In this document: piece by piece, positions 35,327 through 44,095 of the stretch
How the letters are laid out: every line of letters starts with the position of its first letter
Numbering within the stretch: position 1 is the stretch's first letter
Origin: Bacteroidota bacterium
GTDB taxonomy: Bacteria; Bacteroidota; Bacteroidia; Bacteroidales; JAADGE01
Assembly (NCBI GenBank): GCA_024277895.1
Contig: JAJRUH010000031.1
Location: 1 to 50,575, forward strand
DNA length: 50,575 bases
Direction: 5' to 3'
The notes under the pieces: generated by a model
Told to the model about the DNA's origin: nothing
The model's database searches: none
Seen by the model: only the letters and a program-made list of their open reading frames with translations
Program-made: the position numbers and the translations under genes

Positions 35327-36514
35327 TGCAATAACACCTGACCCGATTAACTCATCGTCAAGATAAAATGCTGCAAATTGTCCGGAAGTTATTCCTCTTT
35401 GTGCATTTTCAAAAACCAAATAAATACCTTCTGTTTGTCTGTATAAAATTGCTTTTTGTAAAGGTTGTCTATAACGAATTCTGGCTGATATTTTTAAAGA
35501 TTTACCTTCCGGAACTTCTAAATCCGGACGAACCCAATGGACTTCTTCTTCTGAAATAAATAAAGCTTTACGGAATAATCCCGGATGCTGTTTCCCCTCC
35601 CCTATATAAACAATATTTTTCTTCACGTCAATATCCAAAACAAACGGCGGTTCTTTAAGTCCGCCCACACCTATTCCGCGCCTTTGTCCGATTGTAAAAA
35701 AATGTGCTCCTTGATGTTTGCCGATAATTTTTCCGTCTTCGGGTGTATAGAAATAAGGTTCGGATAATAATTTCAGTTGTTCGTCAAATTTTAAATTCTT
35801 ATAATCTTTTGTTTTTTGAAATTCCGGAAGTTCATCGGGTATCAAAATAATATTTCCTTCTTTTGCCTTAAGTTTTTGCTGTAAAAAAGTCGGTAAATCT
35901 ACTTTCCCGACAAAACAAATTCCTTGCGAATCCTTTTTATGTGCACTTGCCAAACCCAGTTTATCGGCAATTTCTCTGACTTCCGATTTTTGTAATTCAC
36001 CTATCGGAAATAAAGATTTTTCAAGTTGCTTTTGCGAAAGTTGGCATAAAAAATAAGATTGGTCTTTACTATTATCTTTCCCTGCAAGAAGTCTGTAATA
36101 TTCCTTTTTGTCTTTTATTATAGTTTCTTTTCTGCAATAATGTCCTGTTGCAACAAATTCGGCTCCGAGTTCAAGAGCTTTGTCCAAAAAAACATCAAAT
36201 TTTATTTCTCTGTTGCAAAGAACATCAGGATTAGGTGTTCTGCCTTTCTCATATTCAGAAAACATATAATCAACCACACGCTTTGCATAAATTTCACTAA
36301 AGTCAACAGTTTCAAACGGTATATCCAATTTTCTCGCAACCAATTGAGCTACCAAAACATCATCATCACTCGGGCAAGTTCCTTCAATAACCCCCTCAGT
36401 ATCATGCCAATTAATCATATAAATCGCATACACATCATAGCCTTGTTTTTTGAGCAAATATGCTGCAACACTTGAATCTACGCCTCCCGATAAACCAACA
36501 ACTACTTTTTTCAA
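35324..36514 (-). CDS. mnmA: tRNA-specific 2-thiouridylase MnmA
   Basis: A 396-aa enzyme that thiolates U34 of tRNA-Lys/Glu/Gln (s2U). PP-loop SGGVDSS (9-15), catalytic nucleophile Cys100 in NPDVLCNREIKFD and second catalytic Cys200 in SQGICFVG are present; residues about 265-390 form the C-terminal beta domains. The start is TTG (36512-36514) directly before KKVVVGLSGGVDSS, since no in-frame ATG lies upstream; family proteins begin a few residues before this loop. A -7 box (36537-36544) lies 23 nt upstream. No other s2U gene is seen in the window. Confidence 0.95.
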   Translation of the reverse strand: MKKVVVGLSGGVDSSVAAYLLKKQGYDVYAIYMINWHDTEGVIEGTCPSDDDVLVAQLVARKLDIPFETVDFSEIYAKRVVDYMFSEYEKGRTPNPDVLCNREIKFDVFLDKALELGAEFVATGHYCRKETIIKDKKEYYRLLAGKDNSKDQSYFLCQLSQKQLEKSLFPIGELQKSEVREIADKLGLASAHKKDSQGICFVGKVDLPTFLQQKLKAKEGNIILIPDELPEFQKTKDYKNLKFDEQLKLLSEPYFYTPEDGKIIGKHQGAHFFTIGQRRGIGVGGLKEPPFVLDIDVKKNIVYIGEGKQHPGLFRKALFISEEEVHWVRPDLEVPEGKSLKISARIRYRQPLQKAILYRQTEGIYLVFENAQRGITSGQFAAFYLDDELIGSGVIA

Positions 36515-36536
36515 AATTTTATAAAATTTAACAGTG

Positions 36537-36544
36537 CAAAAATA
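36537..36544 (-). promoter_or_regulatory. -7 box of mnmA
   Basis: Minus-strand TATTTTTG (TAnnTTTG) 23 nt before the TTG start; no -33 box at 18-21 nt. Confidence 0.4.
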
Positions 36545-36573
36545 GTTAATAATATGTTTTTCGCTTAAAAAGT

Positions 36574-36604
36574 TTTGAACTTTAATGTATGAGAAGTATC
36601 TTTA
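36574..36604 (+). promoter_or_regulatory. Promoter of the GlpD / flavoprotein / FGGY operon
   Basis: TTTG (36574-36577), 19 nt, TATCTTTA (36597-36604; one mismatch in the last base). It overlaps an upstream in-frame ATG (36589) and so decides the downstream start at 36628. Confidence 0.6.
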
Positions 36605-36627
36605 CTGAAATTAGTTTTAAATTCAAA

Positions 36628-38265
36628 ATGAAATTAAAAAGATACATCGAAGAACACAAGAATCAAAAATTTGATTTAATTATCATCGGCGGCGGGATAA
36701 CCGGTGCTGCAGTAGCTTATGCAGCATCAAGCCGCGGTCTTAAAGTCGCTCTTTTTGAAAAAAAAGATTATGGAGGAGCAACTTCTGCAGCAACTTCAAA
36801 ATTAATTCACGGAGGTTTGAGATACCTGGCAAATATGGAATTTAAATTAGTTCGTGAATCTCTTCAAGAAAGACGAATATTAGGAAATATTGCACCTAAT
36901 TTTGTTTATCCCTTACCGTTTATGTTTCCTAATTATGTGAAATGGAAAGGTAATATGTGGAAAATGATGATCGGTATGTTTTTATATGACACACTTTCAT
37001 ATGATAAAAAATATACCTGGGATAAAAGTAAGCGTCTTTCAAACCATAAAACATTATCTTATAATAAAACAATTGAAGCCGAACCGAATATTATTAAAGA
37101 AAATTTAAGAAATTCAACCGTATTTTACGATTACCAAAGTATTTTCCCTGAGAGGCTTACATTGGCATTTATTAAATCAGCCGTTGAATACGGTGCTAAA
37201 GTTTCCAATTATTCAAAGGTTGAAAATTTTAGTTTCAGCAAATCAAATAAAATTAACGGAGTGGTTGTCAAAGATGTTTTTTCCGATGAAACCAAAATAA
37301 TTTATGCTCCTTTAACAATTAATTGCGGAGGAACTTGGGCTGATATTATTTTAAACATAGCATCAAAAACAGAATCCTCTCATAAAGTTTTGCGGTCAGA
37401 AGGAATTCATATAATCACTAAAAAAATTGCCGGAGAACATGTTATCTCGTTACAAAAAAAGAAAGGCGGACATATGATGATTATGCCTTGGCGCGGACAT
37501 TCATTAATCGGAACAACCGATAAAGAATATAACGGTTCGCCCGATAATTATAAAGTTTCTAAACAAAGTTTATATGATGTAATAGATGCCGTAAATAATA
37601 ATTATAATAAAAAAATCTCTTATGATGATATTATACATGCTTACGGCGGCTTACGTCCCTTGGTTGATGATCAAACGGAAGATTCTTATAACACATCCCG
37701 GCGATACGAAGTTTTAGATAACGCAACAGAAGGTATTGATGGGTTAATTACGGTTGAAGGGGGTAAATTTACAACCAGCAGAAATTTAGCTTATCATGTA
37801 ATGAAATTAATTCAAAAAAAAACCAATAAAAAACTCTCGGAATCATTTTCATATAAATTATATCTGTCAGGTTGTGAAATTAAGGATATGAATGAATTTA
37901 TGCGAAAACAACACCTGCAATATGATGATTTTTTCGGTATTGAAACGGTTGAATATATAAGCAGAAATTACGGAACTCAGAGTCATACCGTTTTTCAATT
38001 TGCAATAGAAAATCCTGAATATAATAAAGTTGTAAGCCATGACGGAGAATTATTATCAGAAGTTGTTTACGCAATAAAACATGAAAGTGCAATGACATTA
38101 AAAGATATTTTATTGAGGCGCACCGGAATAGGAACTCTCGGAAAGCCAAATGACGACATTCTGCAAAAAGTTATGAAAGTTGCTTCCGAAATGTTAAATT
38201 GGACAGATGAGCGAAAACAAAACGAATACAATTCAATAATTGAACTTTATACATTGCCGAGTTAA
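36628..38265 (+). CDS. FAD-dependent glycerol-3-phosphate dehydrogenase (GlpD/GlpA-like)
   Basis: A 545-aa flavoprotein of the GlpD family, oxidising sn-glycerol-3-phosphate (or a related polyol phosphate) to dihydroxyacetone phosphate with electrons to quinone. The FAD-binding dinucleotide fold DLIIIGGGITGAAVAYAAS, the ATSAATSKLIHGGLRYL block (Arg of the substrate site), PWRGHSLIGTTDKEY and a C-terminal DUF/GlpA-C helical domain (about 420-540) are visible. The ATG at 36628 is used because an upstream ATG (36589) lies inside the predicted promoter. The flavoprotein gene follows after 11 nt. GlpD relatives include erythritol-4-phosphate dehydrogenase, so the exact substrate is open. Confidence 0.88.
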   Translation: MKLKRYIEEHKNQKFDLIIIGGGITGAAVAYAASSRGLKVALFEKKDYGGATSAATSKLIHGGLRYLANMEFKLVRESLQERRILGNIAPNFVYPLPFMFPNYVKWKGNMWKMMIGMFLYDTLSYDKKYTWDKSKRLSNHKTLSYNKTIEAEPNIIKENLRNSTVFYDYQSIFPERLTLAFIKSAVEYGAKVSNYSKVENFSFSKSNKINGVVVKDVFSDETKIIYAPLTINCGGTWADIILNIASKTESSHKVLRSEGIHIITKKIAGEHVISLQKKKGGHMMIMPWRGHSLIGTTDKEYNGSPDNYKVSKQSLYDVIDAVNNNYNKKISYDDIIHAYGGLRPLVDDQTEDSYNTSRRYEVLDNATEGIDGLITVEGGKFTTSRNLAYHVMKLIQKKTNKKLSESFSYKLYLSGCEIKDMNEFMRKQHLQYDDFFGIETVEYISRNYGTQSHTVFQFAIENPEYNKVVSHDGELLSEVVYAIKHESAMTLKDILLRRTGIGTLGKPNDDILQKVMKVASEMLNWTDERKQNEYNSIIELYTLPS

Positions 38266-38276
38266 ATTCATAAAAT

Positions 38277-39902
38277 ATGAAAAAAACATACAGAGAAATA
38301 TTAAAATGGGGAGATAAAAGAGAACAAAAAATTGATGATATTACTTTGAATATTCTTAAAAAAATATTCTCTTTAAGCAAACAAGATTTAACCGAAAAAC
38401 ATCTTTTAGGTGATAATGAAATTAAATTAGAAAAAAAAACATCTTTATCCGAAGTGCAAATAAATGATTTAAAAAAAATTGCAGGAGATGAAAATATTCA
38501 TACAGATGATTTTTCTCGTGCAAATTTTTCTTACGGGAAATATTACACTGAACTTTTACTGTTAAGAAAAGGCTTAATCGCAAATCCTCCTGACGCTGTT
38601 ATTGCACCTAAATCTCATAATGATGTTGTTATGTTAGTAAATTATTGTAATGAGAATATGATTCCGATTATTCCGGTGGGCGGACAATCAAGTGTTACAA
38701 AGGGTGTAGAGACACCAAAAGGCGGTATTGCTTTGGATCTGACAAAACATTTAAATCAAGTTCTTGAAGTAAATACCATAAATATGACTGTAAAAGTTCA
38801 AGCCGGAATGTTCGGACCCGCATTTGAAAAATATCTCAATAAATTAGGATATTCTTGCGGTCATTTCCCGCAATCTTTTGAATTCTCAACAGTCGGAGGT
38901 TGGGTAGCGGCAAAAGGTGCCGGACAAGCATCAACAGGTTACGGAAGAATTGATGACATGATTGTTGCACTTAAAATTGTTACTCCCGAAGGAATAATTG
39001 AAAACAAAGATTATCCCTCAAAGGCAGAAGCTTGGGACACATACCCCCTATTTATAGGTTCCGAAGGTACATTGGGAGTTATTACCGAAATAACAATGAA
39101 AATTAGAAAATTACGTCCTGAAAATACTCAATATGCTTCTTTTATTTTCAAATCTTTTGAAAATGCAGTTTATGCAATGCGAAAAATTATGCAAGCTGAT
39201 TTCGGCAAACCACATTTATTCCGTATTTCTGATCCCGAAGAAACTGATATTGCGTTTAAAACAAAAGGTTTTGAAGAGAAATTCTCAAATAAAGTTCTGA
39301 AAGCGTTGGGATATTTACCCGGAAAAAGGTGTTTAATGTTCGTATCTGTTGAAGGTGATACCCGTTATACAAAATTTGTAAAAAGACAAATAAAAAAAAC
39401 TGCAAAAAAATGTAAAGGTTTTTATATCGGAAGCGGTCCTACAAAAAACTGGCTGGAACAACGATATTCAAGTGCATATATGAGAGAACCTCTGATGGAT
39501 TTGGGTGTGATGACAGACACAGTAGAAACAGCAGTAACATGGGATAATCTTATTACTCTTTGGAAATCTGTCAGGGCATATGTAAAACAAAGGAATAAAA
39601 CGGTTTTTATGTCGCACATTTCACATGTATATTCAAACGGTGCAAATTTGTATTTTACATTTTTAAGTCCGACGGAAAAAAGGAATGAAGAAAATGATTA
39701 TACACAATTTCATAAAGGATTGATTGATACAATTTATAATAACAAGGGTTCATTATCCCACCATCACGGTATCGGCAGAGTATTAGCTCCATGGATGGAA
39801 GCTGCTGTTTCAAGGGAAGTAATAAGTGCAATGCAAGCAATAAAAAATCATTTTGATCCGAACGGAATTATGAATCCCTCAGGCATGCTGGGTTTAAAAT
39901 AA
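38277..39902 (+). CDS. FAD-linked oxidase, alkyl-DHAP synthase-like
   Basis: A 541-aa VAO/PCMH-fold flavoprotein. The FAD-binding region includes PPDAVIAPKSHNDV (about 101-114), PIIPVGGQSSV (129-139), PKGGIALDLTKH, VQAGMFGPAFE and STVGGWVAAKGAGQAS. The C-terminal part has SHHHGIGR with His495-His496-His497, the His-triplet of alkyldihydroxyacetonephosphate synthase, and ends HFDPNGIMNPSG, as in AGPS and in glycolate/D-lactate oxidases (GlcD). AGPS exchanges the acyl chain of acyl-DHAP for a fatty alcohol, making ether lipid. The N-terminal KWGDKREQK resembles the weakly conserved W-G-W-G patch of AGPS. The substrate is unproven; it sits between a GlpD-type enzyme and an FGGY kinase. Confidence 0.75.
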   Translation: MKKTYREILKWGDKREQKIDDITLNILKKIFSLSKQDLTEKHLLGDNEIKLEKKTSLSEVQINDLKKIAGDENIHTDDFSRANFSYGKYYTELLLLRKGLIANPPDAVIAPKSHNDVVMLVNYCNENMIPIIPVGGQSSVTKGVETPKGGIALDLTKHLNQVLEVNTINMTVKVQAGMFGPAFEKYLNKLGYSCGHFPQSFEFSTVGGWVAAKGAGQASTGYGRIDDMIVALKIVTPEGIIENKDYPSKAEAWDTYPLFIGSEGTLGVITEITMKIRKLRPENTQYASFIFKSFENAVYAMRKIMQADFGKPHLFRISDPEETDIAFKTKGFEEKFSNKVLKALGYLPGKRCLMFVSVEGDTRYTKFVKRQIKKTAKKCKGFYIGSGPTKNWLEQRYSSAYMREPLMDLGVMTDTVETAVTWDNLITLWKSVRAYVKQRNKTVFMSHISHVYSNGANLYFTFLSPTEKRNEENDYTQFHKGLIDTIYNNKGSLSHHHGIGRVLAPWMEAAVSREVISAMQAIKNHFDPNGIMNPSGMLGLK

Positions 39903-39997
39903 ATACCAAAAGTCAATGATTTGTTAATCTTAAATAATTGAAATATTCTCACTTAAAAAAACAGAATTAATAATCGGTTGTCTTAAAAATTTTCAAA

Positions 39998-41563
39998 ATG
40001 ACAAAAACAGAATTAATACTTTCAATTGATGTCGGAACGCAGTCCGTAAGGGCAGTAATTATTGATTTAAAGGGAAATATCACAGATATTGAAAAAACCG
40101 TAATTGAAGCCTATTACTCAAATCAACCCGGTTGGGCGGAGCAATATCCTGATTATTTTTGGAAAAACTTATCAGAAACTTGCCGAAAGCTGTTTTCAAG
40201 AACCGCAATTCCGAAAAATAGTATCAAAGCTGTAACTTTAACAACACAAAGAGGAACAGTTGTAAATTCTGACAAAAACGGAAAACCGTTAAGACCGGCA
40301 ATAAGTTGGCTTGATCAACGACAGGCAAAAGTTCATAAATATCCGAAAGGTCTGGCAAGAACTTCATTGAGAATGATTAACATGAAGGAGGCTGTTACCC
40401 ATGCGGTTAAAAATGCAGAATGTAATTGGATAATTCAAAACCAACCGGAAATTTGGAAGAAAACAGAGAAATTTATTTACTTATCGGGATGGCTAACTTA
40501 TAAACTTACCGGAAATTTTACAGATTCTGTCGGTAATATGGTAGGTTATATGCCTTTCGATTATAAAAAACAGAGATGGTCCTCCGCAAATCACAGAAAT
40601 ACAAAAATGTTTCCGGTAAGTGCCGATAAACTTTGTTCACTGGTAAAACCGGGAGAAATTTTAGGTTACATCACAAAAGAAACAGAAAAACTTACAGGTA
40701 TTCCCGAAGGTTTGCCTCTTTTTGCCGCAGCATCCGACAAGGCATCAGAAGTTCTCGGATCGGGTGTTTATACACCTGAAGTCGCTTGTTTAAGCTACGG
40801 AACAACAGCAACTGTCCAAACAACACATAAAAATTATTATGAAGTCATTCCGTTCTTTCCGGCATACCCCGGTGCAATTCAAGATTATTTTAATACAGAA
40901 ATAATGATTTTCAGAGGTTTTTGGATGATTAATTGGTTTAAAGAAGAATTCGGATATAAAGAAATTGAAATTGCCGAACAAAAAGGTCTTGAAGCCGAAC
41001 AGATTTTTGATGAAATGATTAAAGATATTCCGCCCGGTTCTATGGGCTTAACTCTTCAGCCATACTGGTCGCCGGGAGTTAAAGTTCCCGGAACGGAAGC
41101 AAAAGGTGCAATTATCGGTTTCGGAGACGTACATACAAGAGCACACATATACAGAGCAATTCTTGAAGGTTTAGCCTATGCCTTAAAAGAAGGATTACAA
41201 AGAACTGAAAAAAGAACAAAAATTAAAATTAAAAAAATTATTGTTTCCGGCGGAGGTTCTCAAAGCGAACAAGCTATGCAAATGACCGCCGACATCTTTA
41301 ACCTGCCGGTTGAAAGACCTCACACCTATGAAACTTCCGCTTTAGGGGCAGCGATTAATGCCGCAGTAGGAATGAAATATTTCAATTCTTACGAAGAAGC
41401 CGTAAAAAATATGTGCCGCACAGGAAGCCGCTATACACCCAATGAAAAAAACAGAATAATTTATGAAAAATTATATACTAAAGTCTATTATAAAATGTAC
41501 GGAAGATTAAAAGGTTTATATCATGTTATCAGAGATATTACAGGCTATCCGGAAAAAATATAA
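39998..41563 (+). CDS. FGGY-family carbohydrate kinase
   Basis: A 521-aa ATP-dependent kinase of the FGGY family (glycerol, xylulose and related polyols). N-terminal phosphate-1 motif SIDVGTQSVRAVII (9-22), TLTTQRGTVV (80-89), sugar-site WLDQR (104-108), catalytic Asp247 in ASDKASEVLGSG, and C-terminal SGGGSQSEQAMQMTADI for ATP binding are intact. It matches neither GlpK nor XylB signatures well enough to choose a substrate (Trp-104 rather than the GlpK WQDxR form). It starts 95 nt after the flavoprotein with no terminator between, so it is likely in the same operon. Confidence 0.85.
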   Translation: MTKTELILSIDVGTQSVRAVIIDLKGNITDIEKTVIEAYYSNQPGWAEQYPDYFWKNLSETCRKLFSRTAIPKNSIKAVTLTTQRGTVVNSDKNGKPLRPAISWLDQRQAKVHKYPKGLARTSLRMINMKEAVTHAVKNAECNWIIQNQPEIWKKTEKFIYLSGWLTYKLTGNFTDSVGNMVGYMPFDYKKQRWSSANHRNTKMFPVSADKLCSLVKPGEILGYITKETEKLTGIPEGLPLFAAASDKASEVLGSGVYTPEVACLSYGTTATVQTTHKNYYEVIPFFPAYPGAIQDYFNTEIMIFRGFWMINWFKEEFGYKEIEIAEQKGLEAEQIFDEMIKDIPPGSMGLTLQPYWSPGVKVPGTEAKGAIIGFGDVHTRAHIYRAILEGLAYALKEGLQRTEKRTKIKIKKIIVSGGGSQSEQAMQMTADIFNLPVERPHTYETSALGAAINAAVGMKYFNSYEEAVKNMCRTGSRYTPNEKNRIIYEKLYTKVYYKMYGRLKGLYHVIRDITGYPEKI

Positions 41564-41610
41564 GATTCCCGTTTACAATGAAAAAATTTTCACAGTTACC
41601 CAAACTTAAA

Positions 41611-41618
41611 TAACTTTG
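41611..41618 (+). promoter_or_regulatory. -7 box of the transaldolase gene
   Basis: TAACTTTG, perfect TAnnTTTG, 25 nt before the ATG; the -33 position reads TTTC. Confidence 0.5.
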
Positions 41619-41642
41619 CACTTTATTTAAAAAAGAAAAAAT

Positions 41643-42299
41643 ATGAAATTTTTTATCGATACGGCAAATCTCGAACAAATTAAAGAAGCACAAGAACTCG
41701 GAATACTTGACGGCGTTACCACCAACCCTTCGCTTATGGCAAAAGAAGGAATTAAAGGTGCCGAAAACATTAACAATCACTATAAAACAATTTGCGAAAT
41801 TGTTGACGGCGACGTAAGTGCCGAAGTAATTGCAACCGATTTGGAAGGTATAATTAAAGAAGGCGAAGCACTCGCCGCCCTGCATCCTCAAATTACGATT
41901 AAAGTTCCGATGATTAAAGAAGGAATAAAAGCAATTAAATATTTTTCCGACAAAGGACTTAAAACAAACTGCACATTGGTATTTTCCGTCGGACAAGCCC
42001 TGCTTGCCGCAAAAGCCGGAGCAACTTATGTCTCTCCTTTTATCGGAAGATTAGACGATATTTCAACCGACGGTGTTGAATTAATTAAACATATTGTCGA
42101 AATGTATAATTATTACGGATACAAAACACAAGTCCTTGCAGCATCAATCAGGCATACACAACACATTGTTCAATGCGCGCAAGTCGGTGCCGATGTGGTA
42201 ACCGCACCATTAAATGCCATTCTCGGATTATTAAAACATCCGCTTACCGACAACGGATTAGAAAAATTTCTGGCAGATTATCATAAATTAAACGGATAA
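41643..42299 (+). CDS. Small transaldolase (TalC/FSA family)
   Basis: A 218-aa class I aldolase. Schiff-base Lys87 in [17 protein letters not shown] (6-16), [14 protein letters not shown] (23-36) and [11 protein letters not shown] (129-139) match the TalC / fructose-6-phosphate aldolase subfamily. The residue equivalent to Gln59 of E. coli FSA is Glu61 (SAEVIATD), as in true transaldolases, while Tyr129 keeps the FSA-type Tyr; on balance transaldolase is favoured. It would transfer dihydroxyacetone between sugar phosphates in the pentose phosphate pathway. It follows the FGGY kinase by 79 nt but has its own -7 box. Confidence 0.85.
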   Translation: MKFFIDTANLEQIKEAQELGILDGVTTNPSLMAKEGIKGAENINNHYKTICEIVDGDVSAEVIATDLEGIIKEGEALAALHPQITIKVPMIKEGIKAIKYFSDKGLKTNCTLVFSVGQALLAAKAGATYVSPFIGRLDDISTDGVELIKHIVEMYNYYGYKTQVLAASIRHTQHIVQCAQVGADVVTAPLNAILGLLKHPLTDNGLEKFLADYHKLNG

Positions 42300-42325
42300 T
42301 TATTATTTTGTAAAATATTGATACA

Positions 42326-42357
42326 GGGGCACTTAACGGTGCCCTTTTTATTTTTTT
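42326..42357 (+). terminator. Terminator of the transaldolase gene
   Basis: GGGCAC (42327-42332) and GTGCCC (42339-42344) with a 6-nt loop, then a T-rich run. Confidence 0.85.
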
Positions 42358-42377
42358 CAAAAAAAACTTCAAAAAAA

Positions 42378-42410
42378 TTTGCATAATTAAATTTAATTGT
42401 CATACATTTG
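42378..42410 (+). promoter_or_regulatory. Promoter of the ABC-GntR operon
   Basis: TTTG (42378-42381), 21 nt, TACATTTG (42403-42410). The predicted transcription start falls around 42417, inside the inverted repeat 42413-42434. Confidence 0.75.
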
Positions 42411-42412
42411 CA

Positions 42413-42434
42413 GTGTATTAGTTTAGTAACACAC
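42413..42434. promoter_or_regulatory. Putative GntR/YtrA operator at the transcription start
   Basis: GTGTATTA-N6-TAACACAC: the arms match in 7 of 8 positions and lie 3 nt beyond the -7 box, over the expected start site, 14 nt before the ATG at 42448. The third gene of the operon encodes a YtrA-type GntR regulator, whose family recognises inverted repeats in its own promoter; this makes autorepression likely (inference). Confidence 0.65.
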
Positions 42435-42447
42435 AAAAACACAAATT

Positions 42448-43278
42448 ATGGTAAATATTAATCAACTCAATTTCGGATATAAGAAAAAGAAAACTCTTTT
42501 TTCCGAATTGAATTTAGAACTGAAAGAAGGCAGAATATACGGTCTGCTCGGGAAAAACGGTTCGGGAAAAACCACTTTGCTTAAGCAAGTTGCGGGAATA
42601 CTTCATCCGCAATCGGGAACCGTAAAACTTAACGACGAAACTCCGCAAAAAAGGACACCGCAAGTGCTGGCAAGTTATTATATGATACCCGAAGAATTTG
42701 AAACTCCGGGTATTAACGTAAAAACTTATTTAAAAGTTACCGCACCTTTTTATCCGAATTTTAATGAAACCAAATTTTATGAATATCTCAAAGAATTTGA
42801 TATTAATACCGAACAAAAACTCAGTAAAATGAGTTACGGACAAAAAAAGAAGTTTTTAATTTCTTTCGGAATGGCGGCAGACACACCTGTTCTTATAACC
42901 GACGAACCCACAAACGGTTTGGATATTCCGTCAAAAAGTATTTTCAGAAAACTTATGGCTTCGGCATTAAGCGAAGATAAATTATTCGTAATCTCAACAC
43001 ATCAGGTAAAAGACATAGAAGGTATTATCGATACAATTGTGGTATTGGATGACGGAAAAATTATTTTTAATCAAAGTCTTGAAACCGTCTCCGAAAAGTT
43101 GTGTTTCAAAACCGTAAAAAACATTGACGATGAAAATGTACTTTACGCAGAAAAAGGACTTACCGGCTACACTGCCGTTGTGCGCAACACCGGCGAAGAG
43201 CCGTCACATATCAACACGGAATTACTTTTTAATTCAATAATCACAAAAAACAGCAAAGTTGTAAATGAATTCACGTAG
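42448..43278 (+). CDS. ABC transporter ATP-binding protein
   Basis: A 276-aa ABC ATPase. Walker A GKNGSGKT (within YGLLGKNGSGKTTLLK), signature MSYGQKKK (the usual SGG replaced by SYG), Walker B LITDEPTNGLD, and H-loop His in STHQ are seen. The family coupled to short GntR regulators (YtrB-like) exports or resists envelope-active compounds. The C-terminal extension (about 200-276) is unusual in content but not recognised. The permease ORF begins 51 nt after its stop. Confidence 0.92.
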   Translation: MVNINQLNFGYKKKKTLFSELNLELKEGRIYGLLGKNGSGKTTLLKQVAGILHPQSGTVKLNDETPQKRTPQVLASYYMIPEEFETPGINVKTYLKVTAPFYPNFNETKFYEYLKEFDINTEQKLSKMSYGQKKKFLISFGMAADTPVLITDEPTNGLDIPSKSIFRKLMASALSEDKLFVISTHQVKDIEGIIDTIVVLDDGKIIFNQSLETVSEKLCFKTVKNIDDENVLYAEKGLTGYTAVVRNTGEEPSHINTELLFNSIITKNSKVVNEFT

Positions 43279-43329
43279 AGACAGCTGTTTTATAACAAAA
43301 ATATTTTTTAAAATTTTAAATCACAAAAA

Positions 43330-44094
43330 ATGGAACATATAAAATCATTCAGTTTTAAACGCATACTTTTGATGATGCAAAAAACTTTGTATGAAAATGC
43401 AAAATCCGTATTAACCGGTCTTATTACCGTTTTCGGACTATTTTCTTTCATATTGTTTATGAGTGCATTAAAAGACGGAGAAGCTTGGAGCAAATTACAA
43501 ATATTCTATTACATAGGTTTGTTTATTGCCGGCTTTTTTATTTCCGGTTCGGCATTTTCAAATTTCAGAAACAAAGAAAAAACAATGTCCTATTTAACAT
43601 TGCCTGCATCAAGTTCTGAAAAATTTATTTCGGAATGGCTCTTAACATCAATTGTTTACATTATAATTTATTCGATAATATTCTATATATTTAACTTATT
43701 AGTATTCTTAATCGGAGATGTCTTTAATATTCAGGTAAATTTCATAAACTTATTTTCGGAAGAAACTTTAAAAATGTTCTTACATTTCATTATAATTCAA
43801 TCAATATTGCTGGCAGGTTCGGCAACTTTCAAAAAAGTTCCGTTGTTTTTTACAATCTCAAGTTTATTTATAGCAGGAATGATTATTACTTTTTACCTAA
43901 CTATTTTGGCTTTATCTATTAAAGGTCAATTTGAAGGTTTTCATTTCAGCAACAACGGAATTCAAGGCGGAGATTTTAATTACAGTTTGGAAAATCATTG
44001 GCTGCTGAAAGTACCGAAAATTATGTATTACTACGTAACAGCTCCGGTTTTTTGGATATACACATATTTCAAACTTAAAGAAAAGGAGGCATAA
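43330..44094 (+). CDS. ABC transporter permease, six-helix
   Basis: A 254-aa integral membrane protein with six hydrophobic helices at about 28-46, 57-74, 104-130, 148-165, 171-193 and 229-248. No periplasmic binding-protein motif is present, matching ABC-2-like exporters of the YtrC/D or bacitracin type. Encoded between the ATPase and the GntR gene (1 nt before the next ATG). Cargo unknown. Confidence 0.8.
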   Translation: MEHIKSFSFKRILLMMQKTLYENAKSVLTGLITVFGLFSFILFMSALKDGEAWSKLQIFYYIGLFIAGFFISGSAFSNFRNKEKTMSYLTLPASSSEKFISEWLLTSIVYIIIYSIIFYIFNLLVFLIGDVFNIQVNFINLFSEETLKMFLHFIIIQSILLAGSATFKKVPLFFTISSLFIAGMIITFYLTILALSIKGQFEGFHFSNNGIQGGDFNYSLENHWLLKVPKIMYYYVTAPVFWIYTYFKLKEKEA

Positions 44095-44095
44095 A

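Noticed and set aside
36059-36475. 138-codon plus-strand ORF inside mnmA
   Set aside because: Antisense to conserved MnmA residues; Phe/Ser/Ile-rich shadow without a start signal.
36589-36627. Upstream ATG start of the GlpD-like gene
   Set aside because: The -7 box (36597-36604) lies inside this stretch, so transcription should begin after it.
41538-41996. 152-codon minus-strand ORF over the transaldolase gene
   Set aside because: Cys/Phe/Asn-rich mirror frame of a conserved aldolase; no promoter.
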